A DNA stretch of 29,867 nucleotides from Desulfobacca acetoxidans (GTDB taxonomy: Bacteria; Desulfobacterota; Desulfobaccia; Desulfobaccales; 0-14-0-80-60-11), in the NCBI GenBank assembly GCA_022736495.1, contig DZCR01000019.1:1-29867 (forward strand), written 5' to 3'. Position 1 is the stretch's first letter; each line of letters opens with the position of its first letter. Below are positions 16,107 to 25,071 of this stretch, piece by piece. The notes beneath the pieces are model-generated. The model was given only the letters and a program-made list of their open reading frames with translations. It was not told the DNA's origin and ran no database searches. A program made the position numbers and the translations under genes.

Positions 16107-17567
16107 TCATAGGTGGACCAACCTTTTGAGCTGAGCCAGTCCCAGGATGTGGCTGGGAACCGCCCGCAGCCACCATCCCAGGAGCAGAAGAAAAACCAGG
16201 GGAGCCAGCCAGGGAATGGTCAGCAGGATGAGCAAACTCCCGAGATAAGGCGCCATTTCTGTGGCGAAAAACTTGAAGGAGAAACACGCTTGATAATCCC
16301 GCAGCAGGTAAGGGACAAACCAGAACGGCAAGGCCAGGTCTCCGATAATCATGCCTAAGACAATCCCCGGCAGCCCCCAATGTTGTCCTCCCCAATAGGC
16401 CAGGGCCAGGGAGAGTAGGGAGGCGATGAACAGCATCTTGGAAACGGTATGATGCCGGTTAGTGGCCAACAAGGGATGGCTGCAGGTCAACCAAAAGATA
16501 AATTGCCCCATATAGATGAGGAAAAGATCCATCACCGGCTGCTGGAAAGGTACGGTCTTTCTCAACCAAAAATGATAAATAAAGCCGCCGTAAAAATGAA
16601 AGATGGTAATAAAAAAGACTGCGGCAATCAAGGTCGATCGCAAGATAAGTCGAAAAAGCAGCAAAAATTTATCAATATCGTCCTGGGCATCCAACCGCGT
16701 CATTTCCGGCCAGGCCGCAAACGATACTTGTTCAAATAATGATCGTATCAAATTAATAATGGTGCGCATGGTAGAAAAGAGTACCACCTGTATTGATCCC
16801 AGGACCATGCCGACTATGAGAATCATTCCTTGGATGGAAAAGGCCTGGCTAATCTGAAGAAGCAAAAAATGCAAACTGGGTTTCATGAAACTCAAGCCGA
16901 AAGCAAAATCTGCCTCCCTCAGAGATAATATTTGTAGCTGAGGGAACTTGCGGTTGAGATCCCAGAGGGCAATTCCTGCGGTGACCCCATAAGGGATGAT
17001 CTGGAGCGCAGCGATGGCAAACATATCCCAACGCAACCACAACCCGCCGGCCACCAAGGCCAGGCTCAGCAACTGCATGATGTTGGTCAGCATGACCCCT
17101 CGCGGAAGCAGTTCCACCGCGCGGTATATCCTTACCAAAATGCCATAAGGCAGCGAGATGACCAACTGAAAAGCCAACGTCGCCAAGATCAGGAAAACGG
17201 CACGATGGCTGGTCAGAGTAATATGGAGAAACGCTGCCGGGCTGAATAACCAGATTATGGCCAGGAATACTATAAAAACTATCACGGGAACTACGAGAAA
17301 CAAGGCCATGCCGGTGTGCAATATCTTGCGTAAGAAATCGATATCCTTACGGGCGTAAGCCTGGGTCATGCAGTTGAGGATATATAAACCTCCTCCCATA
17401 TCTGTCAATGCTAAATATGCCACCATAGAAGAGAGGAGGAGCCATTCCCCATAAATATCCGCTCCCCAAGCCAGCAGGAACAGCGGCACCAGCAATATCC
17501 TGGAAACCAGGTTGATAATCTGTCCGATAAAATTGGCTCCGATGCCTTGCCATAGCCGCTTTAACAT
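16107..17567 (-). CDS. wzx: Wzx-type polysaccharide flippase
   Basis: The 486-residue protein is hydrophobic throughout, with about twelve to fourteen membrane segments. It opens KRLWQGIGANFIGQIINLVS, the usual beginning of Wzx/MATE-like polysaccharide transporters, followed by ADIYGEWLLLSSMVAYLAL. Wzx proteins flip the undecaprenyl-linked repeat unit across the inner membrane. Its presence means the locus follows the Wzx/Wzy route rather than the ABC-transporter or synthase routes. Gene spacing is 12 bases from the SGNH gene before it. The matching Wzy polymerase was not found in the window. Confidence 0.85.
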   Translation of the reverse strand: MLKRLWQGIGANFIGQIINLVSRILLVPLFLLAWGADIYGEWLLLSSMVAYLALTDMGGGLYILNCMTQAYARKDIDFLRKILHTGMALFLVVPVIVFIVFLAIIWLFSPAAFLHITLTSHRAVFLILATLAFQLVISLPYGILVRIYRAVELLPRGVMLTNIMQLLSLALVAGGLWLRWDMFAIAALQIIPYGVTAGIALWDLNRKFPQLQILSLREADFAFGLSFMKPSLHFLLLQISQAFSIQGMILIVGMVLGSIQVVLFSTMRTIINLIRSLFEQVSFAAWPEMTRLDAQDDIDKFLLLFRLILRSTLIAAVFFITIFHFYGGFIYHFWLRKTVPFQQPVMDLFLIYMGQFIFWLTCSHPLLATNRHHTVSKMLFIASLLSLALAYWGGQHWGLPGIVLGMIIGDLALPFWFVPYLLRDYQACFSFKFFATEMAPYLGSLLILLTIPWLAPLVFLLLLGWWLRAVPSHILGLAQLKRLVHL

Positions 17568-17579
17568 GACTTTATAACT

Positions 17580-18812
17580 TTACTGAGGATGATTTGCAGT
17601 CTGAAATTCTTTTAATTTCTGATTAATTAATATTAATTTTTTATCTTTATTATCTAGAGAAATTAGATTATTTTCTAAAATATATTTTGCCACCAGAAGA
17701 CCTACCAAGTGGTTTCCTTTAATACTCCAATGGCCATCGTATCGCCAATACAGGTCCTCGCTCGGCGAAAGAAATTTACGTGGCCGTTGATCTGCATATT
17801 CCTTAAGAAGAGGCAGAAGATCAATATAGCGAATACCTATCTTGTTAAAATAATCTTTTAATTTATTATTAGGCCTTTCTAAATCTAACCCCGCTCTTTT
17901 CCAATCAAATAAGAATGGATAAATCTGTTCTCTTGTGGGAATTATTACTATTAATAATTGTGCATCATTTTGTAAGGCAAGTGACTGAATTAATTTGATA
18001 TTATTTAGATGATTTTTCCAAGCGTTTTCTATCCATGGGAAATCGAGGAACGAAATAAAAACATTTTCATAAATACCATTATTTGCTGGAGCAATAATTC
18101 GATCTTTTATTGAACTGATTAATAATCTCCCGATAATTGATTCGCGTTTAATAAAATTTTTGATCTTAACTATCGGTTCAGAAGAGAGGAAACCGAATTT
18201 TTCTTCTAAATCTTTTCTTGAGATAGTCTCTCCTGTTCTTATATTCTGCAATTCATTCTGATGGACCACATAACCATCAATAACTGTCAAGTTAGGGAAG
18301 ATATAATCATCTCCTAAATCATTTAAACAATAACCAAGAATAATGAGACGGGGAGAGGCCTTAGTAATCTTAATAATTTCTTCTCCTTTTAAATATTCTT
18401 GTTTAGTGCCATAGGAATCGACTCCGCATTTTAAAACTCGATAGCCTAATAATTGCTCCAATTGAGATCCCCACTTATCGGCAAAGGGTGCATGCCCATG
18501 AGCAAAACTATCACCGAGCAAGAGTATATAATTAGCTTCCCCTTTATAAGGATCATCAAAACAGCCTAATGCATTAGACCAAACGGGGAAATAAATCTCT
18601 TCATCTACATTTGATTGAAACTTGGATACATTCGGTTTTATATCATACCCCTTCTTTCGATCTGCCACATAATAATGACGAAATTCTTCATTTATTGTTA
18701 TAAGAATATTATAATGAGTGAACCTTAAAATAATCTCTAGTAATAAAATAATCAATACAAAGCTTATCAATAATAGACTTATGTTCAATAAAATTTTTCT
18801 TATCGAATTCAT
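17580..18812 (-). CDS. Membrane-anchored SGNH-hydrolase-like protein, AlgJ/AlgX type
   Basis: The 410-residue protein has one N-terminal membrane helix (about 6-29) and a periplasmic domain. SGNH blocks are visible: LLLGDSFAHG (97-106) with nucleophile S102, SYGTKQEY (block II Gly, about 135), GYCLNDLGDD with N164, and a late YDGHWSIKGN (357-366) supplying D358 and H360. The D-x-H-W form is typical of AlgJ/AlgX-like enzymes, which move or remove O-acetyl groups on exopolysaccharides in the periplasm. It fits with the acyltransferase-3 protein encoded further upstream in the operon. The DNA is distinctly AT-rich with many AAT/ATT codons, unlike the flippase gene after it. Esterase activity rather than acetyl transfer is an alternative. 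Confidence 0.75.
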   Translation of the reverse strand: MNSIRKILLNISLLLISFVLIILLLEIILRFTHYNILITINEEFRHYYVADRKKGYDIKPNVSKFQSNVDEEIYFPVWSNALGCFDDPYKGEANYILLLGDSFAHGHAPFADKWGSQLEQLLGYRVLKCGVDSYGTKQEYLKGEEIIKITKASPRLIILGYCLNDLGDDYIFPNLTVIDGYVVHQNELQNIRTGETISRKDLEEKFGFLSSEPIVKIKNFIKRESIIGRLLISSIKDRIIAPANNGIYENVFISFLDFPWIENAWKNHLNNIKLIQSLALQNDAQLLIVIIPTREQIYPFLFDWKRAGLDLERPNNKLKDYFNKIGIRYIDLLPLLKEYADQRPRKFLSPSEDLYWRYDGHWSIKGNHLVGLLVAKYILENNLISLDNKDKKLILINQKLKEFQTANHPQ

Positions 18813-18828
18813 GGTATCACTCTATCTT

Positions 18829-19629
18829 TTATTTCCTGGCAATTCCTATTAAGCTACCGGCATGGTGAAAACAGAAATCTAGTGGCAAAATAACCTCTGG
18901 TACGACTTGCGCACCAAAGTAGAATAGTTTATGCAAAAAATCGATCCATAAAAGTTTTTTCCCAATGAGTAAATAAACAAACAAATTGTGAGGCAATATT
19001 TTTACCTGTTTAGCTCCGAGCGCATTAAATTCTCTCTCCATAAGGTGCTGGTTATAATCTATTTCTGGGATATTATAGCCACCCAGCTTTAATCTTCTCA
19101 TTTTTTCTCTGAGCGGGTGGGAACCATTGGGAACCATTGAGACGATATAGCCGCCGTCCTTGGTTAAGTCATATTTTTTCTGGAGAAATTGCCGGCGGGC
19201 CGAGTCGTCCAGAATATGCTCAATAACTCCAAAATTAAAAACCAGATCATAATCTGCTCCGAGTTCGGCGTTCTCTAGTTCATAGAAGTCCCCTGCTATG
19301 GTTTTGATATTTAACTTCACTCCGCAAACCTGGCGGATTTCCTGGAAAAAGTTCTCGGCCCGGGTCAACACGCCTTGGGAAACATCGACACCGACACACT
19401 CCCACCCCAGGGTTGCCAGTTTTGCCAAGTGGATGCCCCCCCCGCACCCCACCTCCAAAACTCTGAGTTTCCTTGATTTGTGCAGTTGAGTCTCTTTAAT
19501 AATCCTTTGCCACACACGGGAAAGCCGTAATTGGCGGCAATCTTTGATGTTGTTGATATGATACTCATAACCCGTGCTTTCAAGTTCTTCCACCCATCTG
19601 TCAGAAACATTTTTATAATGGCCGGTCAT
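18829..19629 (-). CDS. Class I SAM-dependent methyltransferase
   Basis: The chosen ATG at 19629 is preceded 8 bases upstream by GGGAGAG. The frame extends 22 codons further, to 19695, but that extension has no ribosome binding site and was rejected. The 266-residue protein has motif I VLEVGCGGG (57-65), the acidic adenosine-binding residue in VGVDVSQG (D82), and DLVFNFGVIEHILDD, the usual motif IV region of Methyltransf_11/25 proteins. There is no signal peptide, so it acts in the cytoplasm. In a polysaccharide locus it probably O- or N-methylates a sugar or repeat unit. The target cannot be told from sequence. Confidence 0.8.
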   Translation of the reverse strand: MTGHYKNVSDRWVEELESTGYEYHINNIKDCRQLRLSRVWQRIIKETQLHKSRKLRVLEVGCGGGIHLAKLATLGWECVGVDVSQGVLTRAENFFQEIRQVCGVKLNIKTIAGDFYELENAELGADYDLVFNFGVIEHILDDSARRQFLQKKYDLTKDGGYIVSMVPNGSHPLREKMRRLKLGGYNIPEIDYNQHLMEREFNALGAKQVKILPHNLFVYLLIGKKLLWIDFLHKLFYFGAQVVPEVILPLDFCFHHAGSLIGIARK

Positions 19630-19637
19630 TTTGATAT

Positions 19638-19645
19638 CTCTCCCT
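19638..19645 (-). promoter_or_regulatory. Ribosome binding site deciding the methyltransferase start
   Basis: On the - strand AGGGAGAG (19645 to 19638) lies 8 bases before the ATG at 19629. It favours this ATG over the in-frame one at 19695. Confidence 0.6.
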
Positions 19646-19746
19646 AATAATAATGTCCCCGTATGCTGGAGCGGCAATATGTCTGGCAAGGGCATCGAGG
19701 AAAGAAAAAATATTTATAGAAAGAGATAAAAGTGCAATTTTTTTAT

Positions 19747-20763
19747 TCATGAGAAAGCTGCTGCCAATATGCGTTTAAGCACGTTTTCATTAAAACTGCC
19801 GTTGCGGAGGCAACGTATCCTCCCATTTTTAGCGATCCTTTCCCGCATCTTGTCATTATTAAGCAGCATTTCACATTTTTCAATGCATTCCTTGGCATTG
19901 CGCCAGTAGACCGCCTCGACATCTTCCTGGTATAATTTCAGGTGTTCCGAGGTTCGCTCTGCGCACAATAGACCGCCACAATACGGAATTTCAAAAGTTC
20001 TGATCGTATGCAAGTCCCTATTCCCCTTAGACAAAAGTCCCAGGGAAATCTTGGCCACTTGAATGGCTTTGAGGTACTCGTCTCCGTAAATGGCTGGGCC
20101 TTGCCATACGGATTGCAGGAGAGGCCATTGCGGGGCTTTTTGCCAGTTATTGCCGTAAATTGTCAGCGGTAGGCCTGCCTTAAGCAATTCGGCTAGGAAG
20201 GGACCTCGCTCGGGCATCCAAGTGCCGATAAACAAGACTTCGTAGGGCCACCGTAACCGATCCTGTGGAGTGATCTCTTGCGGACCGTCCAGTTCATCCA
20301 CCGACATCAGAACCCGGAGCACCTTCTTGGCCCCGTGGGCATAGGCCTCGGCAACATTGACCTCCCGCACCGGTGTCAGCAAGTCATAGTAAGGCACCGC
20401 CTTTAAATATAAATACCACCTCTGCTTATCTCTTTTGCCAAAGGGATCATCGGTGGTGTAATGGACAATTCGGTCTGAAAACTTCCTAAGGCCTTGTAAA
20501 AAAGAGGGACCGATTAACTCACCGCCTTCAATAAAAATTATATCAAACTTTTGATAGCGTATGATGGAAGTGATTTTCCTTTCCAAGAAAGGCTCAAGGA
20601 ATACTCCCCCCCGATAGTAGATTAACCTGCCTACAAAATCTTTTAGGGGAAATAAACTTGGGCAATCTATGTATCTTACCTCATGGCCTAACCGCTTGAG
20701 GGCATCAGCCCGTTTCCAGGCCCAGCCCGACCCCAGGTACAATATCTTTAATAGCTTATTCAT
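19747..20763 (-). CDS. CgeB/GT4-like glycosyltransferase
   Basis: The 338-residue protein starts KILYLGSGWAWKRADALKRL, followed by VRYIDCPSLFP, KFDIIFIEGGELI and IVHYTTDDPFGKRDKQRW. This pattern is typical of the CgeB/DUF3880-like branch of GT-B glycosyltransferases. The C-terminal half carries VLFIGTWMPERGPFL, LTIYGNNW, AKISLGLLSKGNRDLHTIRT and FEIPYCGGLLCAERT, the donor-binding side with the usual conserved Glu. There is no membrane helix. It lies in the polysaccharide operon between two methyltransferase genes, with AT-rich gaps of about 80 and 117 bases on either side. It probably adds one sugar to the repeat unit; the donor is unknown. Confidence 0.75.
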   Translation of the reverse strand: MNKLLKILYLGSGWAWKRADALKRLGHEVRYIDCPSLFPLKDFVGRLIYYRGGVFLEPFLERKITSIIRYQKFDIIFIEGGELIGPSFLQGLRKFSDRIVHYTTDDPFGKRDKQRWYLYLKAVPYYDLLTPVREVNVAEAYAHGAKKVLRVLMSVDELDGPQEITPQDRLRWPYEVLFIGTWMPERGPFLAELLKAGLPLTIYGNNWQKAPQWPLLQSVWQGPAIYGDEYLKAIQVAKISLGLLSKGNRDLHTIRTFEIPYCGGLLCAERTSEHLKLYQEDVEAVYWRNAKECIEKCEMLLNNDKMRERIAKNGRIRCLRNGSFNENVLKRILAAAFS

Positions 20764-20844
20764 TTCGCAATTATTAATTTCCCATTGTGATGTTGTTTGA
20801 TCTAATTAAGCTCAATAATAATACAGCAATAATTTAAAGCTAGT

Positions 20845-21747
20845 TTAGCCGGGCAAAAGCAACAGATCAACAGTTTTGGCTATTGTAAGGTAACTTTGGT
20901 TAATTTCACTCAAGCAATAATTTGCTCTGTTAAACAAGAAACAACACTTTCGATTAGTATTGATTATTTTAATTTTATAACCGCTTGGCATAATTGCTTT
21001 TAACTCATTAATTGTTAAATTTTCTTTTGTGGAATCAGAATATTCCATCACTATATATGGCCTATATTTTTCTATGCTATTTTGTAATCCAATCAATACA
21101 TACTTTTCAAATCCTTCAACGTCGATTTTAATTAAATCTATTCTTTTTAATTTTAATTGTGAGATAATAAAATCTCCTTGAACAATTTCCAGTTTGCCCA
21201 CCTTTATGTTATTATTTTGTCCATGCTCTTCTATGAAAGAGCCTGTTCCCGTGTTATGCCCTACCGGAGCATAATAATCGAGCAATTCATTCCTTGCCCC
21301 CAGTCCAACATGATGGATAAAAATATTCGAACAATTATTAACTAATATTTTCGCCAATAAAAAATCTGACATTTTTTTGTATGGTTCAAAAGCATGAATC
21401 TCGGCACAGACTGTAGACATAAATAGGGAATGTTGACCAACATTGGCTCCCACATCAATAAAGACAGAATCTTGTCTATTTTTAATCAAATCTTTCATTA
21501 ACAAAAGTATTCCCTTTTCATAAGCTCCATAAAAATAAACCGACCAGTCAATAAAGTTATTAAATTTTCCCGGATATTTTAGGCCAAAAAAATCTGTTGT
21601 AAAATCATTTTCCGCCATTCTATCTGGATTAGCGAAATATCTTATGACTCGGTCCCGGATGCCAAACCTGATCCAATCTATATGGCCTAATAGTCTTAAG
21701 AGGCTAAGAGTAATCCGATTACACAACTGCGGCTCACAAATATTCAT
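20845..21747 (-). CDS. FkbM-family SAM-dependent methyltransferase
   Basis: The 300-residue protein has the FkbM core: motif I VFIDVGANVGQHS (95-107), the acidic loop in EIHAFEPYKK, and late RIDLIKIDVEGFEKYVLIG, the family hallmark. FkbM-type enzymes O-methylate hydroxyls of natural products and sugars. Roughly 90 N-terminal residues precede the methyltransferase fold and include a moderately hydrophobic segment near 10-30, with no known motif. The start overlaps the acyltransferase stop as ATGA. The gene is AT-rich like its upstream neighbour, and the two look like one transferred unit. A methylated sugar in the exopolysaccharide is the likely outcome. Confidence 0.82.
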   Translation of the reverse strand: MNICEPQLCNRITLSLLRLLGHIDWIRFGIRDRVIRYFANPDRMAENDFTTDFFGLKYPGKFNNFIDWSVYFYGAYEKGILLLMKDLIKNRQDSVFIDVGANVGQHSLFMSTVCAEIHAFEPYKKMSDFLLAKILVNNCSNIFIHHVGLGARNELLDYYAPVGHNTGTGSFIEEHGQNNNIKVGKLEIVQGDFIISQLKLKRIDLIKIDVEGFEKYVLIGLQNSIEKYRPYIVMEYSDSTKENLTINELKAIMPSGYKIKIINTNRKCCFLFNRANYCLSEINQSYLTIAKTVDLLLLPG

Positions 21748-22841
21748 TTTATTTGCTCCATCCGCGGACTCTTTGCGAGGACATGGCGATTGGAGGTGGC
21801 AGCCTTATATTTTTTGCGGATAACCTGCATCGCCGGCTTTTCGACGAACCGATGAATTAACCAAGCCAGCGATAGGGCACAAACCGTGGCAATCATGACA
21901 CTGATATTTGGATTCATCGCGATCTTATTAAGGTTCCTGATAATTACATATCCGACGTTGGCGTGAATGAGATAAAGAGGATAAGAGATCAAACCCAAAA
22001 ACAGAAGGGACTTCCGAACTATAAAACTTAAACGGCCATAACAAAAAAAATAAAAAAACCCAAAATAAACTGCATTTATCAGCATCTGGGATATATCGGT
22101 TTTCAGCGATATACAATAAATATAGCACCATATAATTATAATATGATTAATTAATGACGCTTTCTTATTTTTAATTTTATAAAACATTATACCAGCAATA
22201 AAGAAATTTGCCCACCATAAACAAATAGAGATTATTATTGGCATTGGCAGTTCTAAATTAAATAGATACTTTATAAATCTGATAATGAATATAATTATAA
22301 GCCACACTATAGCAATTATATCAATATTTTTAAGCATATTAGTACGATAAATAATTAACATAATCACATAAAATGATAACTCGACAGACAATGTCCAATA
22401 AACCGGGTCAATATACGGGACAGTAAACCAGTTCGCCAACATTGTTAAATTTATTAAAGCATCCTTTAAACTCACCTCTAAACCAGATAAACCGCCAATA
22501 CTAACGATCATGAAAGTTAAAATTCCTGCAACCCAATAAGCCGGAAATAAACGAGAAAATCGGCTAACAATAAAATCCATACTTCTATTAACCTTTTTTA
22601 ACGTCATAAAAATGACAAACCCACTAATAATAAAAAATAAATTTACTCCTAACCCTCCATGAGGGAAATAGACGATTACATTATGAGGTCCAATATGTTT
22701 ATCGAAACCTGTAGTATAATGATAAAGGAGTACCGATATAGCAGCAAGACCTCTGAGCGCATCAAGTTCCAATAACCTAAACGAACTCTCTGCTAAAGGA
22801 GGTTTTTTGTTATTTTCCATAGTAACAAAATATCCAAACAT
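21744..22841 (-). CDS. Acyltransferase-3 (OafA/YrhL-like) membrane O-acyltransferase
   Basis: The 365-residue protein has about ten membrane segments and opens with the family signature ELDALRGLAAISVLLYHY (25-42), containing the conserved Arg and probable catalytic H41. Further marks are VNLFFIISGFVIFMTL, FIVSRFSRLFPAYW, IDPVYWTLSVELSFYV and, near the end, IHRFVEKPAM. These proteins move acyl groups, usually acetyl, from cytoplasmic acyl-CoA to sugars at the outer face of the inner membrane. Two starts are possible (Met1 at 22841 or Met8 at 22820), neither with a strong ribosome binding site. The gene is very AT-rich: only 12 of the 60 bases 22261-22320 are G or C. With the SGNH protein it may set O-acetylation of the polymer. 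Confidence 0.87.
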   Translation of the reverse strand: MFGYFVTMENNKKPPLAESSFRLLELDALRGLAAISVLLYHYTTGFDKHIGPHNVIVYFPHGGLGVNLFFIISGFVIFMTLKKVNRSMDFIVSRFSRLFPAYWVAGILTFMIVSIGGLSGLEVSLKDALINLTMLANWFTVPYIDPVYWTLSVELSFYVIMLIIYRTNMLKNIDIIAIVWLIIIFIIRFIKYLFNLELPMPIIISICLWWANFFIAGIMFYKIKNKKASLINHIIIIWCYIYCISLKTDISQMLINAVYFGFFYFFCYGRLSFIVRKSLLFLGLISYPLYLIHANVGYVIIRNLNKIAMNPNISVMIATVCALSLAWLIHRFVEKPAMQVIRKKYKAATSNRHVLAKSPRMEQIK

Positions 22842-22892
22842 GCCACATTGCCAACCGCCTCATCCAAAATAATGCAGTAGCTATGACCACCG

Positions 22893-24092
22893 TTATTTCT
22901 CCATAACTGTTGCCAGAGCTTGTTTCAGTCCCCGGAGATCAGTTTCGAAGTTCCAGCCATTAATGAGCTCAAGGCTCTTGCGACCCATGGCCCGGCAGCT
23001 CTCTTTATCCTGGAGCACGTTGGACAAAGCCCGGCCAAGATCGGCCGCATTGCCTGCCTGAAAAATATAACCGTTCTCGCCACTCTTTACCAGGTCAGGC
23101 CCACACCCCACCCGGTCACTCACCACCACCGCCCGGCCTGCATTCATCACCTCATTAATAACCAGTCCCCAGGGTTCAAAGACCGAAGGCAAGACCAGGA
23201 CATCGCACAGGTCATAGTACCGTGGGAGTTCGGTTTGGTTCTTAAACCCCAAAAACTTGATGGAATGCCAATTTACTGTCTCAGCCCGTGCTGCCAAGCT
23301 TTTTCTCTGCTCGCCGTCACCGATAAATAAGAGGTAAGGGTGCGGCTCTAGGGCCGGATCAGGCGACATCTGCATATAGGCCTCAAGCAGGTCAGCGCCG
23401 CGCTTCACTTCCGAAAATTTACTGGCAAAAAGGATGATGGACCGGCCAGGCTCCAGCCCGAGTTCTTGCCGTAGCTGCTCCCGTCCCTCGTGGGCAGCCC
23501 GGGCTTTTTCTTGAAAAAAGGTATTATGCACCGCGTAGGGCACTAAGAAAATCCGGTCTGCAGCAATGCCATAAGATCGGTAATACTCGCCATTGAGCGT
23601 TCCAATCGCCAGAAAGCCGTCCACCAGATTCCGGAGTACGCCAAAGAATAGTTTTTTTATCAGATGCTTAGGTCCATGGCGGGGGGCGCTTAAGAGGGTT
23701 GCTTCATCCCGGACCAGCACCTTGAGACCCCGCAGTTTGGCCCAGGCCATGGCCAGCCAATGGAACCAGCGGTTATAGCCATGCACCCAGAGGACATCAA
23801 AATTGCTCCTGCAAAGGCGCCCCGCCAAGCCATAGTTGAAAGGCCGCCAGAAGGATACCCGATCTTGCCTGCCTGCGGCCGGCAAAATTTCATGCCGGTA
23901 GCCCCCCACCAGGGGAACATCCCACGCAATGATTTTCCCAAAGGACGGATCGAGAAAACCCTTCAGAGAAAAATCGCTGCCGAAGAATACCGTCAGATCA
24001 ATACCGGGCTCCACGGCAATGCGGCGCAAAAGGGGCGCCTGGTACTGGATCGGGTGGGTTACCAGGTAAGCCAAGCGTAGGTTAGGTTGCAT
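22893..24092 (-). CDS. Glycosyltransferase family 4
   Basis: The 399-residue GT-B enzyme opens RLAYLVTHPIQYQAPLLRRI, a frequent GT4 beginning in capsule and exopolysaccharide loci. Further on are FDVLWVHGYNRWFHWL, VLVRDEATLL, DGFLAIGTLNGEYYRSYGI and RIFLVPYAVHN. The donor half has IILFASKFSEVKRGADLLEA, LFIGDGEQR, and VLVLPSVFEPWGLVINEVMN with the E-x7-E catalytic/donor pattern. The start overlaps the end of the GDP-mannose dehydratase-like gene by 11 bases. It is GC-rich, like the genes to its right and unlike the acyltransferase to its left, so the composition boundary falls at about 22842-22892. Confidence 0.86.
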   Translation of the reverse strand: MQPNLRLAYLVTHPIQYQAPLLRRIAVEPGIDLTVFFGSDFSLKGFLDPSFGKIIAWDVPLVGGYRHEILPAAGRQDRVSFWRPFNYGLAGRLCRSNFDVLWVHGYNRWFHWLAMAWAKLRGLKVLVRDEATLLSAPRHGPKHLIKKLFFGVLRNLVDGFLAIGTLNGEYYRSYGIAADRIFLVPYAVHNTFFQEKARAAHEGREQLRQELGLEPGRSIILFASKFSEVKRGADLLEAYMQMSPDPALEPHPYLLFIGDGEQRKSLAARAETVNWHSIKFLGFKNQTELPRYYDLCDVLVLPSVFEPWGLVINEVMNAGRAVVVSDRVGCGPDLVKSGENGYIFQAGNAADLGRALSNVLQDKESCRAMGRKSLELINGWNFETDLRGLKQALATVMEK

Positions 24093-25053
24093 ACCCCTTC
24101 ATTTGTTGAAGTTCATCTTCGACCATCAAGGCGATGACCTCGGTCATTTTGTGTTTGGCCTGCCATCCCAGGGTTTCCCGGGATTTCTTAGGATTGCCGC
24201 GGCTGATGGCAATTTCGGTGGGCCGGAATAAACCGGGGTCCGTACTGACATGCTCGCGCCAATCCAGGTTCACCTGAGCAAAAGCCGTGGCCACAAATTC
24301 CTCTAACGAGTGACTCTGCCCAGTGGCAATGACGAAATCATCCGGGGCTGGCTGCTGCATCATGAGCCACATGGCTTCCACGTATTCCGGGGCCCAACCC
24401 CAGTCGCGCTGGATGGCAATATTCCCCAGTTTGAGGCTCTCTGGGGCTCCGGCCGCAATACGGCAGGCTGCTGAAACGATCTTTTTGGTGACAAAACGCG
24501 CCGGTCTTAAGGGGGATTCGTGATTGAATAAAATCCCGGAACAGGCAAAGATATTATAGGCCTCCCGGTAATTGGCCACTTCCCAAAAAGCTGCGGCCTT
24601 GGCCACCGCATAAGGGCTGCGGGGGCGAAACGGGGTGTTTTCATCGGCCGCATCGGCAATATCCCCAAAACATTCACTGGAACAGGCATTATATAATTTA
24701 ATGGGTTTTCCGGTGAACCGGATGGCTTCCAGGAGGTTAAGCGAGCCGACGCTGATACTTTCCAGGGTTTCCACCGGCTGTTGAAAAGAGAGCGCCACCG
24801 AGCTCTGGCCCGCCAGGTTGTAAATTTCATCCGGCTCCACCTTAAAAAGGGCTTGCAGGACGCTGCGAAAATCGCTGAGGGCTACGGATTCCACCTCAAT
24901 CGCAGCGCGAATCTGGAGGCGGACTAAATTGCCGAAGGACGAAATCTGGGCGTCCCGGGAGCTCCCCACCACGCGATACCCTTTCGCTAAGAGGAGTTGG
25001 GCGAGATACGCACCATCCTGTCCCGAAATCCCGCAAATTAGCGCCGTTTTCAT
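24082..25053 (-). CDS. gmd: GDP-mannose 4,6-dehydratase-like NDP-sugar enzyme
   Basis: The 323-residue extended SDR protein has the NADP loop in the GMD form, GISGQDG (8-14), rather than the G-x-x-G-x-x-G form of most epimerases. Catalytic residues are SSE (125-127) and Tyr148-x3-Lys152 in SPYAVAK. GMD-typical phrases are PDEIYNLAGQSSVALSFQQP (74-93), GILFNHESPLR (173-183), FVTKKI, and RDWGWAPEYVEAMWLMMQQP. GMD makes GDP-4-keto-6-deoxymannose, the precursor of fucose, rhamnose, perosamine and related sugars. The protein is slightly shorter than the usual 340-370 residues, with a reduced region after residue 35. No partner reductase, epimerase or aminotransferase is in the window, so the final sugar is unknown. 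A related dehydratase is an alternative. Confidence 0.75.
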   Translation of the reverse strand: MKTALICGISGQDGAYLAQLLLAKGYRVVGSSRDAQISSFGNLVRLQIRAAIEVESVALSDFRSVLQALFKVEPDEIYNLAGQSSVALSFQQPVETLESISVGSLNLLEAIRFTGKPIKLYNACSSECFGDIADAADENTPFRPRSPYAVAKAAAFWEVANYREAYNIFACSGILFNHESPLRPARFVTKKIVSAACRIAAGAPESLKLGNIAIQRDWGWAPEYVEAMWLMMQQPAPDDFVIATGQSHSLEEFVATAFAQVNLDWREHVSTDPGLFRPTEIAISRGNPKKSRETLGWQAKHKMTEVIALMVEDELQQMKGYAT

Positions 25054-25071
25054 CTTTTCATAACCTTATAT

